Assembly (NCBI GenBank): GCA_964425745.1
Contig: CAYRNW010000013.1
Location: 1-64,000, forward strand
Reading direction: 5' to 3'
DNA: 64,000 nt
From: CALCNS01 sp964425745
Lineage (GTDB): Bacteria > Bacillota > JAAYKD01
This document shows positions 33,518 to 42,391 of this stretch, one piece after another. Below the pieces are notes generated by a model. The model did not search any database. It had not been told where the DNA came from and saw only the letters and a program-made list of their open reading frames with translations. The first letter of the stretch is position 1; every line of letters begins with the position of its first letter. A program made the position numbers and the translations under genes.

Positions 33518-34027
33518 TTATTTCGGTACAATAATCATAATCATGTTACGACCTTCAATTCGAGCCGGTCTTTCAATGACTCCCACTTCGGCGACTCCGG
33601 CTGCTAATTTATCTAAGGCTTCTTTCCCTAAATTAGCATGGGCGATCTCTCGACCCCGGAAACGAACTGTTGCTTTGACCTTATCCCCGTCTTCTAAGAA
33701 GCGAATCGAGGCTTTAATTTTGACATTCAAGTCATGATCTTCGATGGTCGGTGTAACACGAATTTCTTTAATGTTGATGACCTTTTGTTTTTTTCGGGCT
33801 TCCCGATCTTGTTTGCTTTGCTCATATCGGAACTTACCATAGTCCATGATCCGACACACAGGCGGATTCGCCTGCGGAGCAACTTTCACTAAGTCCAAGC
33901 CGCGTTCCTGCGCAACACGCAATGCATCTCTTGAAGTCATGATCCCCAGTTGCTCTCCGTTTTCGTCGATGACTCGAAGCTCACGGTTACGAATCTCTTC
34001 GTTGATTTGATGTCCCTTATTATTAAT
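33518..34027 (-). CDS. infC: Translation initiation factor IF-3 (AUU start)
   Basis: A 169-residue IF-3, which keeps free 30S subunits apart and checks the start codon. The first ATG in frame (33940) would remove 29 conserved residues, including GHQINEEIRNRELRVIDENGE. The reading frame instead begins at ATT (34027-34025), 5-6 nt after GGAGGTGT. An AUU start is the hallmark of infC, which lets IF-3 repress its own translation. N- and C-terminal domains are complete (SKQDREARKKQK linker; FRGREIAH). Confidence 0.95.
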   Translation of the reverse strand: MNNKGHQINEEIRNRELRVIDENGEQLGIMTSRDALRVAQERGLDLVKVAPQANPPVCRIMDYGKFRYEQSKQDREARKKQKVINIKEIRVTPTIEDHDLNVKIKASIRFLEDGDKVKATVRFRGREIAHANLGKEALDKLAAGVAEVGVIERPARIEGRNMIMIIVPK

Positions 34028-34061
34028 ACTTCACACCTCCTGTGATTTTTTATGCCACCCA

Positions 34062-34178
34062 AAGAAAAAGCGCGGGTTCAAGCACCCGCGCAGAAAATCT
34101 CCTCAAAATGATGAGAAATCCATATGAACCCGAACTAGTTTTCTGTCGGGTGAGAAGCGGATGGCCTCTTCTTGATAC
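34062..34178 (-). ncRNA. L20 leader (infC-rpmI-rplT autoregulation)
   Basis: Between promoter and infC the transcript holds GAGGCCATCCGCTTCTCACC, the conserved core of the Bacillota L20 leader, a GGGTTCATATGG segment able to pair with CACCCGA upstream, and a terminator: GCGCGGGT-GCTTGA-ACCCGCGC followed by TTTTTCTTT (34062-34091). L20 binding is expected to favour the terminator. Confidence 0.88.
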
Positions 34179-34184
34179 TTTGAC

Positions 34185-34213
34185 ATTATAACAAGCCAGC
34201 TTGCTTTTGTCAA
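34185..34213 (-). promoter_or_regulatory. Consensus sigma-A promoter of infC-rpmI-rplT
   Basis: TTGACA (34208-34213), exactly 17 bp, TATAAT (34185-34190) on the minus strand. It begins 12 nt after the glyQS stop, leaving no room for a terminator in between. Confidence 0.9.
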
Positions 34214-34224
34214 GCATACCTGTT

Positions 34225-35625
34225 CTAGAAATCGATTTTTTCTTCGAACCACTGATTTAATTGGTCTACCGGAATTCTCTCTTGCAGCATTGAATCACGC
34301 ATTCGAATGGTTACACAGCCATCTTCTTGAGTTTGAAAGTCCACAGTGATGCAGAAAGGAGTGCCGGCTTCGTCCCAGCGTCGATACCGTTTGCCAATAC
34401 TGCCGGCATCATCATATTCTACTTGCCATTTCTTTTGTAACTGCTTATAAATCATTTCTGCTTGTTCGCCCAGCTTTTTCGATAAGGGCAGAATCGCAGC
34501 CTTGACCGGCGCTAAGGCGGGATGTAACCGGAGCACAGTTCGAACATCCCCATCTTCTAGGGTCTCTTCATCATAGGCATCCAATAAAAACATTAACGCC
34601 AAACGTTCCACGCTGACAGAAGGTTCGATACAGTAGGGCAAGTATTTTTCGTTGGTGACCGGATCTAACACCTGCAAATCTTTTCCGGAATGCTCTTGAT
34701 GTACTCTCAAATCGTAATCGGTTCGATGTGCAACTCCCCATAATTCTCCCCAGCCAAACGGGAACTTGTATTCGACATCGGTGGTTGCTTTTGCATAATG
34801 CGATAATTCTTCTTGATCGTGATCTCTCAAGCGTAAATTCTCTGCTTGAACTCCCAAAGACAGCAAGAAATCATACACAAAACCACGCCAATATTGAAAC
34901 CATTGCATATCTTCTGAATTTTCACCTTCTCCTGGTTTGCAGAAAAACTCCAATTCCATCTGCTCGAACTCACGAGTCCGAAAAATAAAATTACCGGGAG
35001 TGATTTCATTGCGGAAGGACTTCCCAATTTGGCCAATTCCAAACGGAGGGCGTCGTCGTGTTGAAATCAAGACATTTTTGAAATTGACAAAAATCCCTTG
35101 GGCGGTTTCAGGTCGCAAATATACCAGTGCACTGCTATCTTCAGTAACCCCTTGGTGAGTCTTGAACATCAGGTTAAACTGACGAATATCGGTATAATCC
35201 AAAGCACCACATTGAGGGCATACAATATTTTCGTCCTCAATATATTGTTTCATCTGTTCATTGGACCAACCATCTGCACTCAAGTCCAACCCTTTTTTAT
35301 TGGCATGCTCTTCAATCAGTTTATCAGCCCGATAACGGCTTTTACACTTGTGACAATCCATTAAAGGATCCGAAAATCCCCCAACGTGACCGGATGCCAC
35401 CCAGGTTTCTGGGTTCATTAAAATTCCTGCATCCATTCCAACATTGGACGGTGTTTCGGTAACAAATTTCCTCCACCAAACTTTTTTGATGTTATTCTTT
35501 AATTCTACACCAAGGGGACCGTAATCCCAAGTATTGGCCAAGCCCCCATAAATTTCGGAACCAGGGAATACATATCCTCGAGTTTTACATAGTGTTACCA
35601 ATTTCTCCATGTTTTTCGTGCTCAT
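34225..35625 (-). CDS. glyQS: Glycyl-tRNA synthetase, single-chain alpha2 type
   Basis: A 466-residue class II synthetase of the eukaryote/archaeal alpha2 type, not the alpha2-beta2 bacterial form. Motif 1 is near GLANTWDYGPLGVELKNNIK, motif 2 is IGKSFRNEITPGNFIFRTREFEQMELEFF, a Zn-type cluster is CHKC..CPQC, and motif 3 is VSVERLALMFLL. The C-terminal anticodon-binding domain contains HPALAPVKAAILPL. GGAGA precedes the ATG. It is the last gene after alaS-trmL-trpS and seems to be driven by the Ala T-box; no Gly T-box was found. Confidence 0.95.
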   Translation of the reverse strand: MSTKNMEKLVTLCKTRGYVFPGSEIYGGLANTWDYGPLGVELKNNIKKVWWRKFVTETPSNVGMDAGILMNPETWVASGHVGGFSDPLMDCHKCKSRYRADKLIEEHANKKGLDLSADGWSNEQMKQYIEDENIVCPQCGALDYTDIRQFNLMFKTHQGVTEDSSALVYLRPETAQGIFVNFKNVLISTRRRPPFGIGQIGKSFRNEITPGNFIFRTREFEQMELEFFCKPGEGENSEDMQWFQYWRGFVYDFLLSLGVQAENLRLRDHDQEELSHYAKATTDVEYKFPFGWGELWGVAHRTDYDLRVHQEHSGKDLQVLDPVTNEKYLPYCIEPSVSVERLALMFLLDAYDEETLEDGDVRTVLRLHPALAPVKAAILPLSKKLGEQAEMIYKQLQKKWQVEYDDAGSIGKRYRRWDEAGTPFCITVDFQTQEDGCVTIRMRDSMLQERIPVDQLNQWFEEKIDF

Positions 35626-35639
35626 CTGATTTCTCCGTT

Positions 35640-36635
35640 CTATTGAAAATAACTGATTTTCATAGCATCGCGTACTTCCCTCATCGTTTGTGCAGCCGCT
35701 TCACAGGCTCTAGCGGTTCCGGCAAGAAGGATTTCATCGATCAGCTTCGGATTATTTTGATACGCGATTCTGCGTTCTCGCATGGGTTCCAAAAGCTCAT
35801 TAATCTTTTGGCTCAATCTCTTTTTGCATGCGACACAGCCAATGCTACCGGCTCGACAACGCATTTCAATATCGGCAGCTTCAGTAGTGTTAAATACCTT
35901 GTGATATTCAAAGACCGTACAAACCTCGGGGTGCCCCGGATCGGTTGCGCGGATTCTTGCCGGATCAGTGACAGCGGAACGAATACGTGCCTCTACTTCT
36001 TTCGCAGAATCTGAAAGGAAAATTGCGTTATCCAAGCTTTTTGACATTTTTGCTTTGCCGTCTAACCCTACCAAACGCCCCACTTGTCCAACCAAAGCCT
36101 CCGGAACAACAAGAACCGGGCTGTACAATTCGTTAAATCTTCTGGCAACTTTACGAGTAAACTCTATATGAGGAACTTGATCCTGCCCCACCGGTACTAA
36201 GTCCGCTTTGCAGAAGGTGATATCTGCTGCCTGTGATACCGGATACCCCAAAAAGCCATAACTCATATCGGTATAGCCATGTTGTTCTGCTTCGGTCTTT
36301 ATGGTTGGATTGTGGCGCAACACATTGACAGAGACGAAATTAGAATAGAATATGGTCAGCTCAGCAATTTGCGGAACCATGGACTGAACAAAAATTGTTG
36401 CCTGGTTTGGATCGATGCCAATTGCCATGTAATCTTCGGTTACTTGCCTTACGGATTCAGCCAATTTTTCTGGGTGCTCCCAGTTCGTTGTCAGCGCCTG
36501 CACATCGGCTACGATGAGGAACGTCTCATAATCGTGTTGTAAGGCTACTCTGTTGGCTAACGAGCCCACATAATGACCCAAATGTAGTTTCCCTGTTGGA
36601 CGATCTCCGGTTAGAATTCTCTTGCGTTGTTTCAT
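35640..36635 (-). CDS. trpS: Tryptophanyl-tRNA synthetase
   Basis: A 331-residue class I synthetase. The HIGH motif is seen as GKLHLGHYVGS and KMSKS as AKMSKSLDN. A C-terminal Cys cluster (CRAGSIGCVACKKRL) fits the iron-sulfur or zinc site found in a subset of bacterial TrpRS. It overlaps trmL by 4 nt and precedes glyQS by 14 nt, so it is part of the alaS operon. No trp-type leader is present. Confidence 0.95.
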   Translation of the reverse strand: MKQRKRILTGDRPTGKLHLGHYVGSLANRVALQHDYETFLIVADVQALTTNWEHPEKLAESVRQVTEDYMAIGIDPNQATIFVQSMVPQIAELTIFYSNFVSVNVLRHNPTIKTEAEQHGYTDMSYGFLGYPVSQAADITFCKADLVPVGQDQVPHIEFTRKVARRFNELYSPVLVVPEALVGQVGRLVGLDGKAKMSKSLDNAIFLSDSAKEVEARIRSAVTDPARIRATDPGHPEVCTVFEYHKVFNTTEAADIEMRCRAGSIGCVACKKRLSQKINELLEPMRERRIAYQNNPKLIDEILLAGTARACEAAAQTMREVRDAMKISYFQ

Positions 36636-37129
36636 AGGACTTCTCCTTTCACTACGGTTTCATGCCAAGTCAAGCCGGGATAATCGATTTGCCGTAAAGC
36701 TTCATATAGAACAATGGCTACTGCACTTGACAAATTCAAGGATCGTGTTTCGTTTAAGATGGGAATCCTAATGTTGGATTCCGGACTCAGAGCTAGAACA
36801 TCCGGAGGCAATCCCCTTGTTTCAGGGCCAAAAACCAGGCAATCTCCTTGCTCGTATTTCTTTTGATGATACGATTGTGTTGCTTTGGTCGTTGCAAAAA
36901 ACATCCGGTAATCTCCATATTGATTCATAAAATCTTGCCACGAGTCATGGATTTCCAATTTTAAGAATTGCCAATAATCCAATCCGGCTCGTTTCAAATA
37001 CTTATCTTCCAAGGAGAACCCCAATGGCTTCACCAAGTGCAGGGTACAGTCCGAAGCCGCACACAATCGCGATATATTACCGGTATTGGGTGGAATTTCC
37101 GGCTGATACAAAACCACATGAAGTGACAT
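36632..37129 (-). CDS. trmL: tRNA (cytidine/uridine-34-2'-O)-methyltransferase TrmL
   Basis: A 165-residue minimal SPOUT methyltransferase, the usual length of TrmL. Motifs: YQPEIPPNTGNISRLCAASDCTLHLVKPLGF at the N-terminus, LVFGPETRGLP and IPILNETRSLNLSSAVAIVLYEA forming the knot that binds S-adenosylmethionine. It methylates the ribose at the wobble position of leucine tRNAs. It lies between alaS (24 nt) and trpS (4-nt overlap). Confidence 0.94.
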   Translation of the reverse strand: MSLHVVLYQPEIPPNTGNISRLCAASDCTLHLVKPLGFSLEDKYLKRAGLDYWQFLKLEIHDSWQDFMNQYGDYRMFFATTKATQSYHQKKYEQGDCLVFGPETRGLPPDVLALSPESNIRIPILNETRSLNLSSAVAIVLYEALRQIDYPGLTWHETVVKGEVL

Positions 37130-37153
37130 GCCAATCCTCCCCTTCTGATTGAT

Positions 37154-39772
37154 TTAATGCTTTTCAAATTGAGCTTCCACTAATTTGCGAATTTGTTCCA
37201 TGGCCTCGGGCAGTTTTTCGGGATTCTTCCCCCCTGCTTGTGCTAAATCAGGACGTCCGCCACCACCGCCGCCAACTAATTTTGCTGCTTCACGAATCAA
37301 GTTACCTGCGTGAAAGATTTTCACCAAATCCTTGGTCGCTGCAGCTAATAAACTAGCCTTACCATCGATTTCAGCTGCTAAGACAACAATCCCTCTTCCC
37401 ATTTTATCTCGAAGGATATCGGCCATTTGTCTCAAATCGTCGGCTTTCTCCACAGAGACTCTAGCAATCACTGTTGGTACTCCTTCTATTTCAAATGAGC
37501 CTTTAAGTAAATCATCCATTTGATCTGCTGTGTTTTTTGCCGATAAACTTTCCAGTTTTTTCTCGGTCTCACGAAGTTGAGAGAGGAGCTGGCTGATTCT
37601 CGACGGTAATTCGTCCTCTTTGCTTTTTAAGAGATTTGCCATTTCGGACAGTACGTTCTCTTTGTTTTGGTAGTACTCAAAAGCTTTCCACCCAGATAAG
37701 GCTTCAATTCTTCGTAAACCCGAACCGATTCCAGCTTCTGAAACAATTTCAAAGGGGCCAATTTCACCGGTGCGATGAACATGAGTACCTCCACAAAGCT
37801 CCATGGAGTCTCCCATTTCAATCACTCGAACAACATCGCCATATTTCTCACCAAAGAGAGCTGTGGCACCTTTGGCTCTGGCTTCGTCGATTTTTAACTC
37901 TTCTGTGCTAACCGGATAATCTTCCATGATCCATTGATTGACTAAATATTCTACCTGATCAACTTGCTCTTGCTCTAGAGCGCTGAAATGGCTGAAATCA
38001 AAGCGTAAACGATCCGGACCAACCCAGGAGCCTGCTTGATGAATATGATCGCCCAAAACCAAACGTAAGGCTTTGTGTAAAAGATGCGTAGCGGAGTGAT
38101 GGCGAGCAATGTTTTTTCTTCGTTGTTCATCAACAATAGCAAGTACTTGATCTCCTACTTTGAGTTGGGTTTTGACTTCAACGGTTAGGAGATTCAGTTG
38201 ACCTTCTTTCGTGGTCTGGATTACGGGGTGTTGAATCCCCTGCTGCTCTATATACCCCGAGTCCCCCACTTGACCGCCACTCTCACCGTAAAAGGGGTTT
38301 GGTTCCAATACCAGTTGCACTTGTTGGTTCTCTTCAGCACTTTCCAAGGTTTTTCCCTCTTGAAAAATTCCTTGGATGGTACTGGTTTCGCGCAATGTAT
38401 CGTATCCAATGAACGAACTTGTGATCCCCGATAAATCCGTCCGATTCGCTCCCATTGCATCAACGTCTTGACGCGCCGCACGAGCTCTTTGTCGCTGACG
38501 GTTCATTTCATCACGAAAGCCCTGAATATCCACTGAATATCCTTGTTCCTCTAAAATTTCTTGAGTTAGTTCCAAAGGAAAACCGAAGGTATCATGTAAT
38601 CGAAATGCTACTTCTCCTTGAAGCTCTGTTTTTCCACTTTGCTTCATTTCTTCAATAAACTGCTGCACTAAACTTAAGCCCGATTCCAAAGTTTCATTGA
38701 ATCTCTTTTCTTCTAATTGGAAGACTTGGAGGATAAAGGATCTTTTGTCTTCAAGATCAGGATAACCAACCTTAAAGGAATCAATCACTTTAGCGGCAAT
38801 ATCTGCAACAAACGGTTGATGTAAACCCACAATCCTTCCGAATCGAACTGCTCTTCTTAATAATCGCCGTAAAACATAGCCGCGTCCTTCATTACCTGGG
38901 AGAACGCCATCGGCGATGAGGAAGGTTACACCTCGAACATGATCCAAAATCACGCGTAGGGCTAAGCTTTCCGATGATTTGCCGTCGTAATTCACTTTGC
39001 TTAACTCAATAAGGCGATTTAACATAGGAAGATTGAGGTCCATTTCAAAAATTGACGGTGCTCCTTGAATTACAGCTGCAATGCGGTCAAGACCCAATCC
39101 TGTATCGATGCATTTTCTCTCCAGAGGGTGATATTCCCCGTTTTCATCTTTATCATATTGTGTAAATACAAGATTCCAAATTTCCAAGTAGCGATCACAA
39201 TCGCAACCCATAACGCAATTGGGTTTATCACATTTGAATTCTTCCCCTTGATCGTAAAAGATTTCCGAACAGGGGCCACAAGGACCGGTTCCAATTTCCC
39301 AAAAATTATCTTCATCCCCTAATACGAGATGTTCTACCGGTACTCCCACTTCTTTGTGCCAAATATCATAGGCCTCTTTATCATCCTTGTGTACCGTCAC
39401 ATAAAGGCGTGCGGGGTCCATTTCCATACGTTCGGTCAAGAATTCCCAAGCCCAATGAATGGCATCTCTCTTGAAATAATCTCCAAAAGAGAAGTTTCCT
39501 AACATTTCAAAACAAGTAGCATGCCGAGCGGTTTTACCCACTCGCTCAATGTCGGGAGTGCGAATACATTTTTGAGAATTGGTGACCCTACCGGAAGGAG
39601 GAGTCGCAACTCCAGTAAAATAAGTCTTGAAAGGAGCCATACCGGCACCGATCAGTAGTAAACTTGGATCATTTTCCGGTATTAAAGAGGCACTTGGTAG
39701 AACCAAATGTCCTTTTTCATGAAAGAAATCTAAAAAGCTTTGTCTGATCTCATTTCCGGTTCGTTTCTTCAT
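37154..39772 (-). CDS. alaS: Alanyl-tRNA synthetase
   Basis: An 872-residue, full-length AlaRS. It has the class II core with motif 2 (TPDIERVGKTARHATCFEMLGNFSFGDYFK) and motif 3 (GLGLDRIAAVIQG), an editing domain with HHSATHLLHKAL and the zinc residues of CGGTHVHRTGEIG, and the C-terminal DHHA1/C-Ala domain ending GGGGGGRPDLAQAGG. GGAGG precedes the ATG. First gene of an operon with trmL, trpS and glyQS, controlled by the Ala T-box at 39786-40008. Confidence 0.97.
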   Translation of the reverse strand: MKKRTGNEIRQSFLDFFHEKGHLVLPSASLIPENDPSLLLIGAGMAPFKTYFTGVATPPSGRVTNSQKCIRTPDIERVGKTARHATCFEMLGNFSFGDYFKRDAIHWAWEFLTERMEMDPARLYVTVHKDDKEAYDIWHKEVGVPVEHLVLGDEDNFWEIGTGPCGPCSEIFYDQGEEFKCDKPNCVMGCDCDRYLEIWNLVFTQYDKDENGEYHPLERKCIDTGLGLDRIAAVIQGAPSIFEMDLNLPMLNRLIELSKVNYDGKSSESLALRVILDHVRGVTFLIADGVLPGNEGRGYVLRRLLRRAVRFGRIVGLHQPFVADIAAKVIDSFKVGYPDLEDKRSFILQVFQLEEKRFNETLESGLSLVQQFIEEMKQSGKTELQGEVAFRLHDTFGFPLELTQEILEEQGYSVDIQGFRDEMNRQRQRARAARQDVDAMGANRTDLSGITSSFIGYDTLRETSTIQGIFQEGKTLESAEENQQVQLVLEPNPFYGESGGQVGDSGYIEQQGIQHPVIQTTKEGQLNLLTVEVKTQLKVGDQVLAIVDEQRRKNIARHHSATHLLHKALRLVLGDHIHQAGSWVGPDRLRFDFSHFSALEQEQVDQVEYLVNQWIMEDYPVSTEELKIDEARAKGATALFGEKYGDVVRVIEMGDSMELCGGTHVHRTGEIGPFEIVSEAGIGSGLRRIEALSGWKAFEYYQNKENVLSEMANLLKSKEDELPSRISQLLSQLRETEKKLESLSAKNTADQMDDLLKGSFEIEGVPTVIARVSVEKADDLRQMADILRDKMGRGIVVLAAEIDGKASLLAAATKDLVKIFHAGNLIREAAKLVGGGGGGRPDLAQAGGKNPEKLPEAMEQIRKLVEAQFEKH

Positions 39773-39785
39773 TTTTTACACCTCC

Positions 39786-40008
39786 AAAAAAATAAGTCCC
39801 TGAGCTTACGCTCAGGGACGATTTGTATCGTGGTACCACCCTGTTTTACCGACTAGAATGTCGATTTCTCAAAGCCTTTAACGGAGCGATCCGTTTGTGT
39901 TGACACAAAAGCTCAGAAGTGGCCCAAAAACAACGTTCCGCCGAGTTTCTCACACCATCAAACTCTCGCTGAAAACTTCCAGTCGTTCTGTCTTCGTCAT
40001 AGCAATAT
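39786..40008 (-). ncRNA. T-box leader, Ala specifier (GCC)
   Basis: Conserved CAGGGTGGTACCACG lies near 39829-39843. The terminator GTCCCTGAG-CGTAAG-CTCAGGGAC followed by TTATTTTTTT is at 39786-39819. In stem I, GGGCCACTTC offers GCC followed by A as specifier for tRNA-Ala. GGC (Gly) one base earlier would be followed by C, which does not fit the usual purine. Confidence 0.92.
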
Positions 40009-40012
40009 ATAG

Positions 40013-40041
40013 ATTATAGCGATTGACAGACTATTTGTCAA
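40013..40041 (-). promoter_or_regulatory. Consensus promoter of the Ala T-box operon
   Basis: TTGACA (40036-40041), 17 bp, TATAAT (40013-40018) on the minus strand. The -35 abuts the gpsA stop codon at 40042. Confidence 0.9.
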
Positions 40042-41073
40042 TCAAAATTGATTCCATTTTTTTTCAGCCAAAGAAGCGTTTTCTGCACGGGCCATTCGGT
40101 TCATGAGTTGTTCTACTTGTTGCTTAGGATCTTGTTTTTCAAACAAAATCCCATAGACTGCGGATGTGATTGGCAGCTCCAAATAGAGTTTTCGAGAAAG
40201 TTCCATGACTGCTTGTGTGGTTCGCACTCCTTCTACAATAGACTTCGTAGAATTTATGATTTCTTCCAAGGTTCGACCTTTTCCCAATTGCTCTCCACAC
40301 CAACGATTGCGACTGTGATGACTGGCACAGGTCGCAACGAGATCTCCCATCCCCGATAACCCGGAAAAGGTTTCGCTTTCTGCACCTAAGCGAACGCCCA
40401 AGCGCGTCATTTCAGCCAATCCTCTTGCAATCAAAGCCGCTTTGCCATTATCTCCAATTTGCAAACCATCGCAAATCCCGGCTGCAATGGCGATAATATT
40501 CTTGAGTGCCCCGCCCAACTCCACTCCAATAGGATCTGGATTGATATACACCCGAAAATACGGTCGCATCAGTAAACCTTGAAAATATAGCGCTGTTTGC
40601 TTGGATTCAGCGCCCACTACGCTGGTAGCAGGCGAACCCAATGCAATCTCCGAGGCCAAATTTGGACCGGAAAGTACCGCAAGATGCTCCTTTTGTGCTT
40701 TACCGGTGTTTAAAAGGATCTGTGAAATCCTTGCACCACTTTCGGGTTCAAGGCCTTTCGTTGCCGACAGCCATGGCTTTTGAGCAACGGATAAGGGCAA
40801 TTGGTCTAATAAAGCTCTTAACCCCTTGGCAATCACAACATTTAAAATCGCATCTGCATTTTCAACGGCTGCGAGCGGATCTGTCTCGGCCTTGATTGTT
40901 TCGGGCAGTTCAACTCCCGGCAGGAAAGAGTGGTTATGCTGTTCTTGATTAATCTGCTGAGCAACTTCCTTTTCATAACTCCAAAGCCGAACCGAGTAGC
41001 CATTCTCTGCTAACATTTTTGAGAGTACCGTGCCCCAAGCCCCGGCTCCTAAAACAGCAATTTGGCCATTCAT
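40042..41073 (-). CDS. gpsA: Glycerol-3-phosphate dehydrogenase [NAD(P)+]
   Basis: A 343-residue enzyme that reduces dihydroxyacetone phosphate to glycerol-3-phosphate for phospholipid synthesis. The Rossmann motif is VLGAGAWGTVLSKMLAENG (residues 7-25); the catalytic region has GPNLASEIALGSPA, GGALKNIIAIAAGI with the essential Lys, and SGMGDLVATC. Length is normal. It overlaps der by one base and ends the cmk-plsC-ispH/rpsA-DUF512-der-gpsA string. Confidence 0.96.
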   Translation of the reverse strand: MNGQIAVLGAGAWGTVLSKMLAENGYSVRLWSYEKEVAQQINQEQHNHSFLPGVELPETIKAETDPLAAVENADAILNVVIAKGLRALLDQLPLSVAQKPWLSATKGLEPESGARISQILLNTGKAQKEHLAVLSGPNLASEIALGSPATSVVGAESKQTALYFQGLLMRPYFRVYINPDPIGVELGGALKNIIAIAAGICDGLQIGDNGKAALIARGLAEMTRLGVRLGAESETFSGLSGMGDLVATCASHHSRNRWCGEQLGKGRTLEEIINSTKSIVEGVRTTQAVMELSRKLYLELPITSAVYGILFEKQDPKQQVEQLMNRMARAENASLAEKKWNQF

Positions 41074-42389
41074 TACGATCTCTCCCTTGCACGGAATGTT
41101 AATTTGATTGGCGTCCCTTCAAAACCATAGGTTGCACGAATCTGGTTTTCTAAATAACGAATATAAGAAAAATGTGCTAATTCAGGATTATTGACAAAGA
41201 AAACAAAAACCGGTGGTTTGACAGCAACTTGACTCACATAATAAATTTTCAGACGGCGTCCGGCTGTATTCGGCGGTGGGTTCATTCGCATCGCTTCTTG
41301 AAGCAAATCGTTGATGCTGCTGGTCTGCAGTCGCAGGTTCTGTTGTTCCGACACATAATCCACTACTTCTAACAAACGGGAGATCCTCTGCCCGGTTAAT
41401 GCAGAAACAAATACGATGGGTGCATAGGTGACAAAAATCAGATCATCTTTGATTTTTTTGGCCATTTGATCTGCTGTTTTTGAATCCTTCTCCACTAAAT
41501 CCCATTTATTCACAACTAGGACAATTCCTCGGCCCTTCTCATGTGCATATCCAGCGATTCGCTGGTCTTGCTCTGTGACACCTTCCACGGCGTCTAAGAC
41601 CATCATCACAACATCGGATCGGTCCACTGCACGTAAAGCCCTGAGAACACTGAAACGTTCTACATTTTCATAAATTTTGCTTTTCTTCCTCATACCGGCG
41701 GTGTCAATTAGTGTATACTTTTTTTCATTCCACTCAAAAAGAGTGTCGATTGCATCTCGAGTCGTTCCGGGAACATTCGATACTATTACTCGATCTTCTC
41801 CTAAAATAGAATTGATCAACGAAGATTTTCCCACATTGGGTCTGCCGATAAAACTGATTTTTAGACTATCATCTTCTTCTTGTTCTGTAAGATCAGAAGG
41901 AATCGATGCAATAATCTCATCTAGTAAATCACCAATATTGAGTCCATTCACCGCAGAAATCTCCAAAGGGTCACCAAGTCCCAGCTCGTAAAAATCATAC
42001 ATGTTTTGAACCATGGCTAAATTATCAATTTTATTAACAACCAGAAGGACTGGTTTTTTTGATTTTCTCAAGTAATCGGCAATTTCCCGATCATCCGCTT
42101 GTAAACCTTGCTTCCCATCGGTCATAAAAAGGATGAGATCTGCTTCGGCAATCGCAATTTCTGCTTGCTTTTTGGTTTGAATCGAAATATCTGTATTGCC
42201 TTCGATTTCAATTCCACCGGTATCAATGAGAGTAAACCGATGCCCCGTCCACTCTGTTTCTCCATATAACCGATCCCGGGTAACTCCAGGTACATCTTCA
42301 ACAATCGCTAATCGCTGTCCGATCAAACGGTTAAACAAGGTAGACTTCCCCACATTGGGTCTTCCTACAATCGCTACAATAGCTTCCAT
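41073..42389 (-). CDS. der: Ribosome-assembly GTPase Der (EngA)
   Basis: A 438-residue protein with two tandem GTPase domains and a C-terminal KH-like domain, needed for 50S maturation. G1 motifs are GRPNVGKSTLFN (residues about 8-19) and GRPNVGKSSLIN (about 182-193), each with DTGG/DTAG and NKID/NKWD. The end FRARERS is basic. Full length. It lies 2 nt after the radical SAM gene. Confidence 0.97.
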   Translation of the reverse strand: MEAIVAIVGRPNVGKSTLFNRLIGQRLAIVEDVPGVTRDRLYGETEWTGHRFTLIDTGGIEIEGNTDISIQTKKQAEIAIAEADLILFMTDGKQGLQADDREIADYLRKSKKPVLLVVNKIDNLAMVQNMYDFYELGLGDPLEISAVNGLNIGDLLDEIIASIPSDLTEQEEDDSLKISFIGRPNVGKSSLINSILGEDRVIVSNVPGTTRDAIDTLFEWNEKKYTLIDTAGMRKKSKIYENVERFSVLRALRAVDRSDVVMMVLDAVEGVTEQDQRIAGYAHEKGRGIVLVVNKWDLVEKDSKTADQMAKKIKDDLIFVTYAPIVFVSALTGQRISRLLEVVDYVSEQQNLRLQTSSINDLLQEAMRMNPPPNTAGRRLKIYYVSQVAVKPPVFVFFVNNPELAHFSYIRYLENQIRATYGFEGTPIKLTFRARERS

Positions 42390-42391
42390 AA

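Noticed and set aside
39786..40008. Glycine specifier (GGC) in the alaS T-box
   Set aside because: GGC would be followed by C; GCC followed by A fits the T-box consensus and the first gene, alaS.
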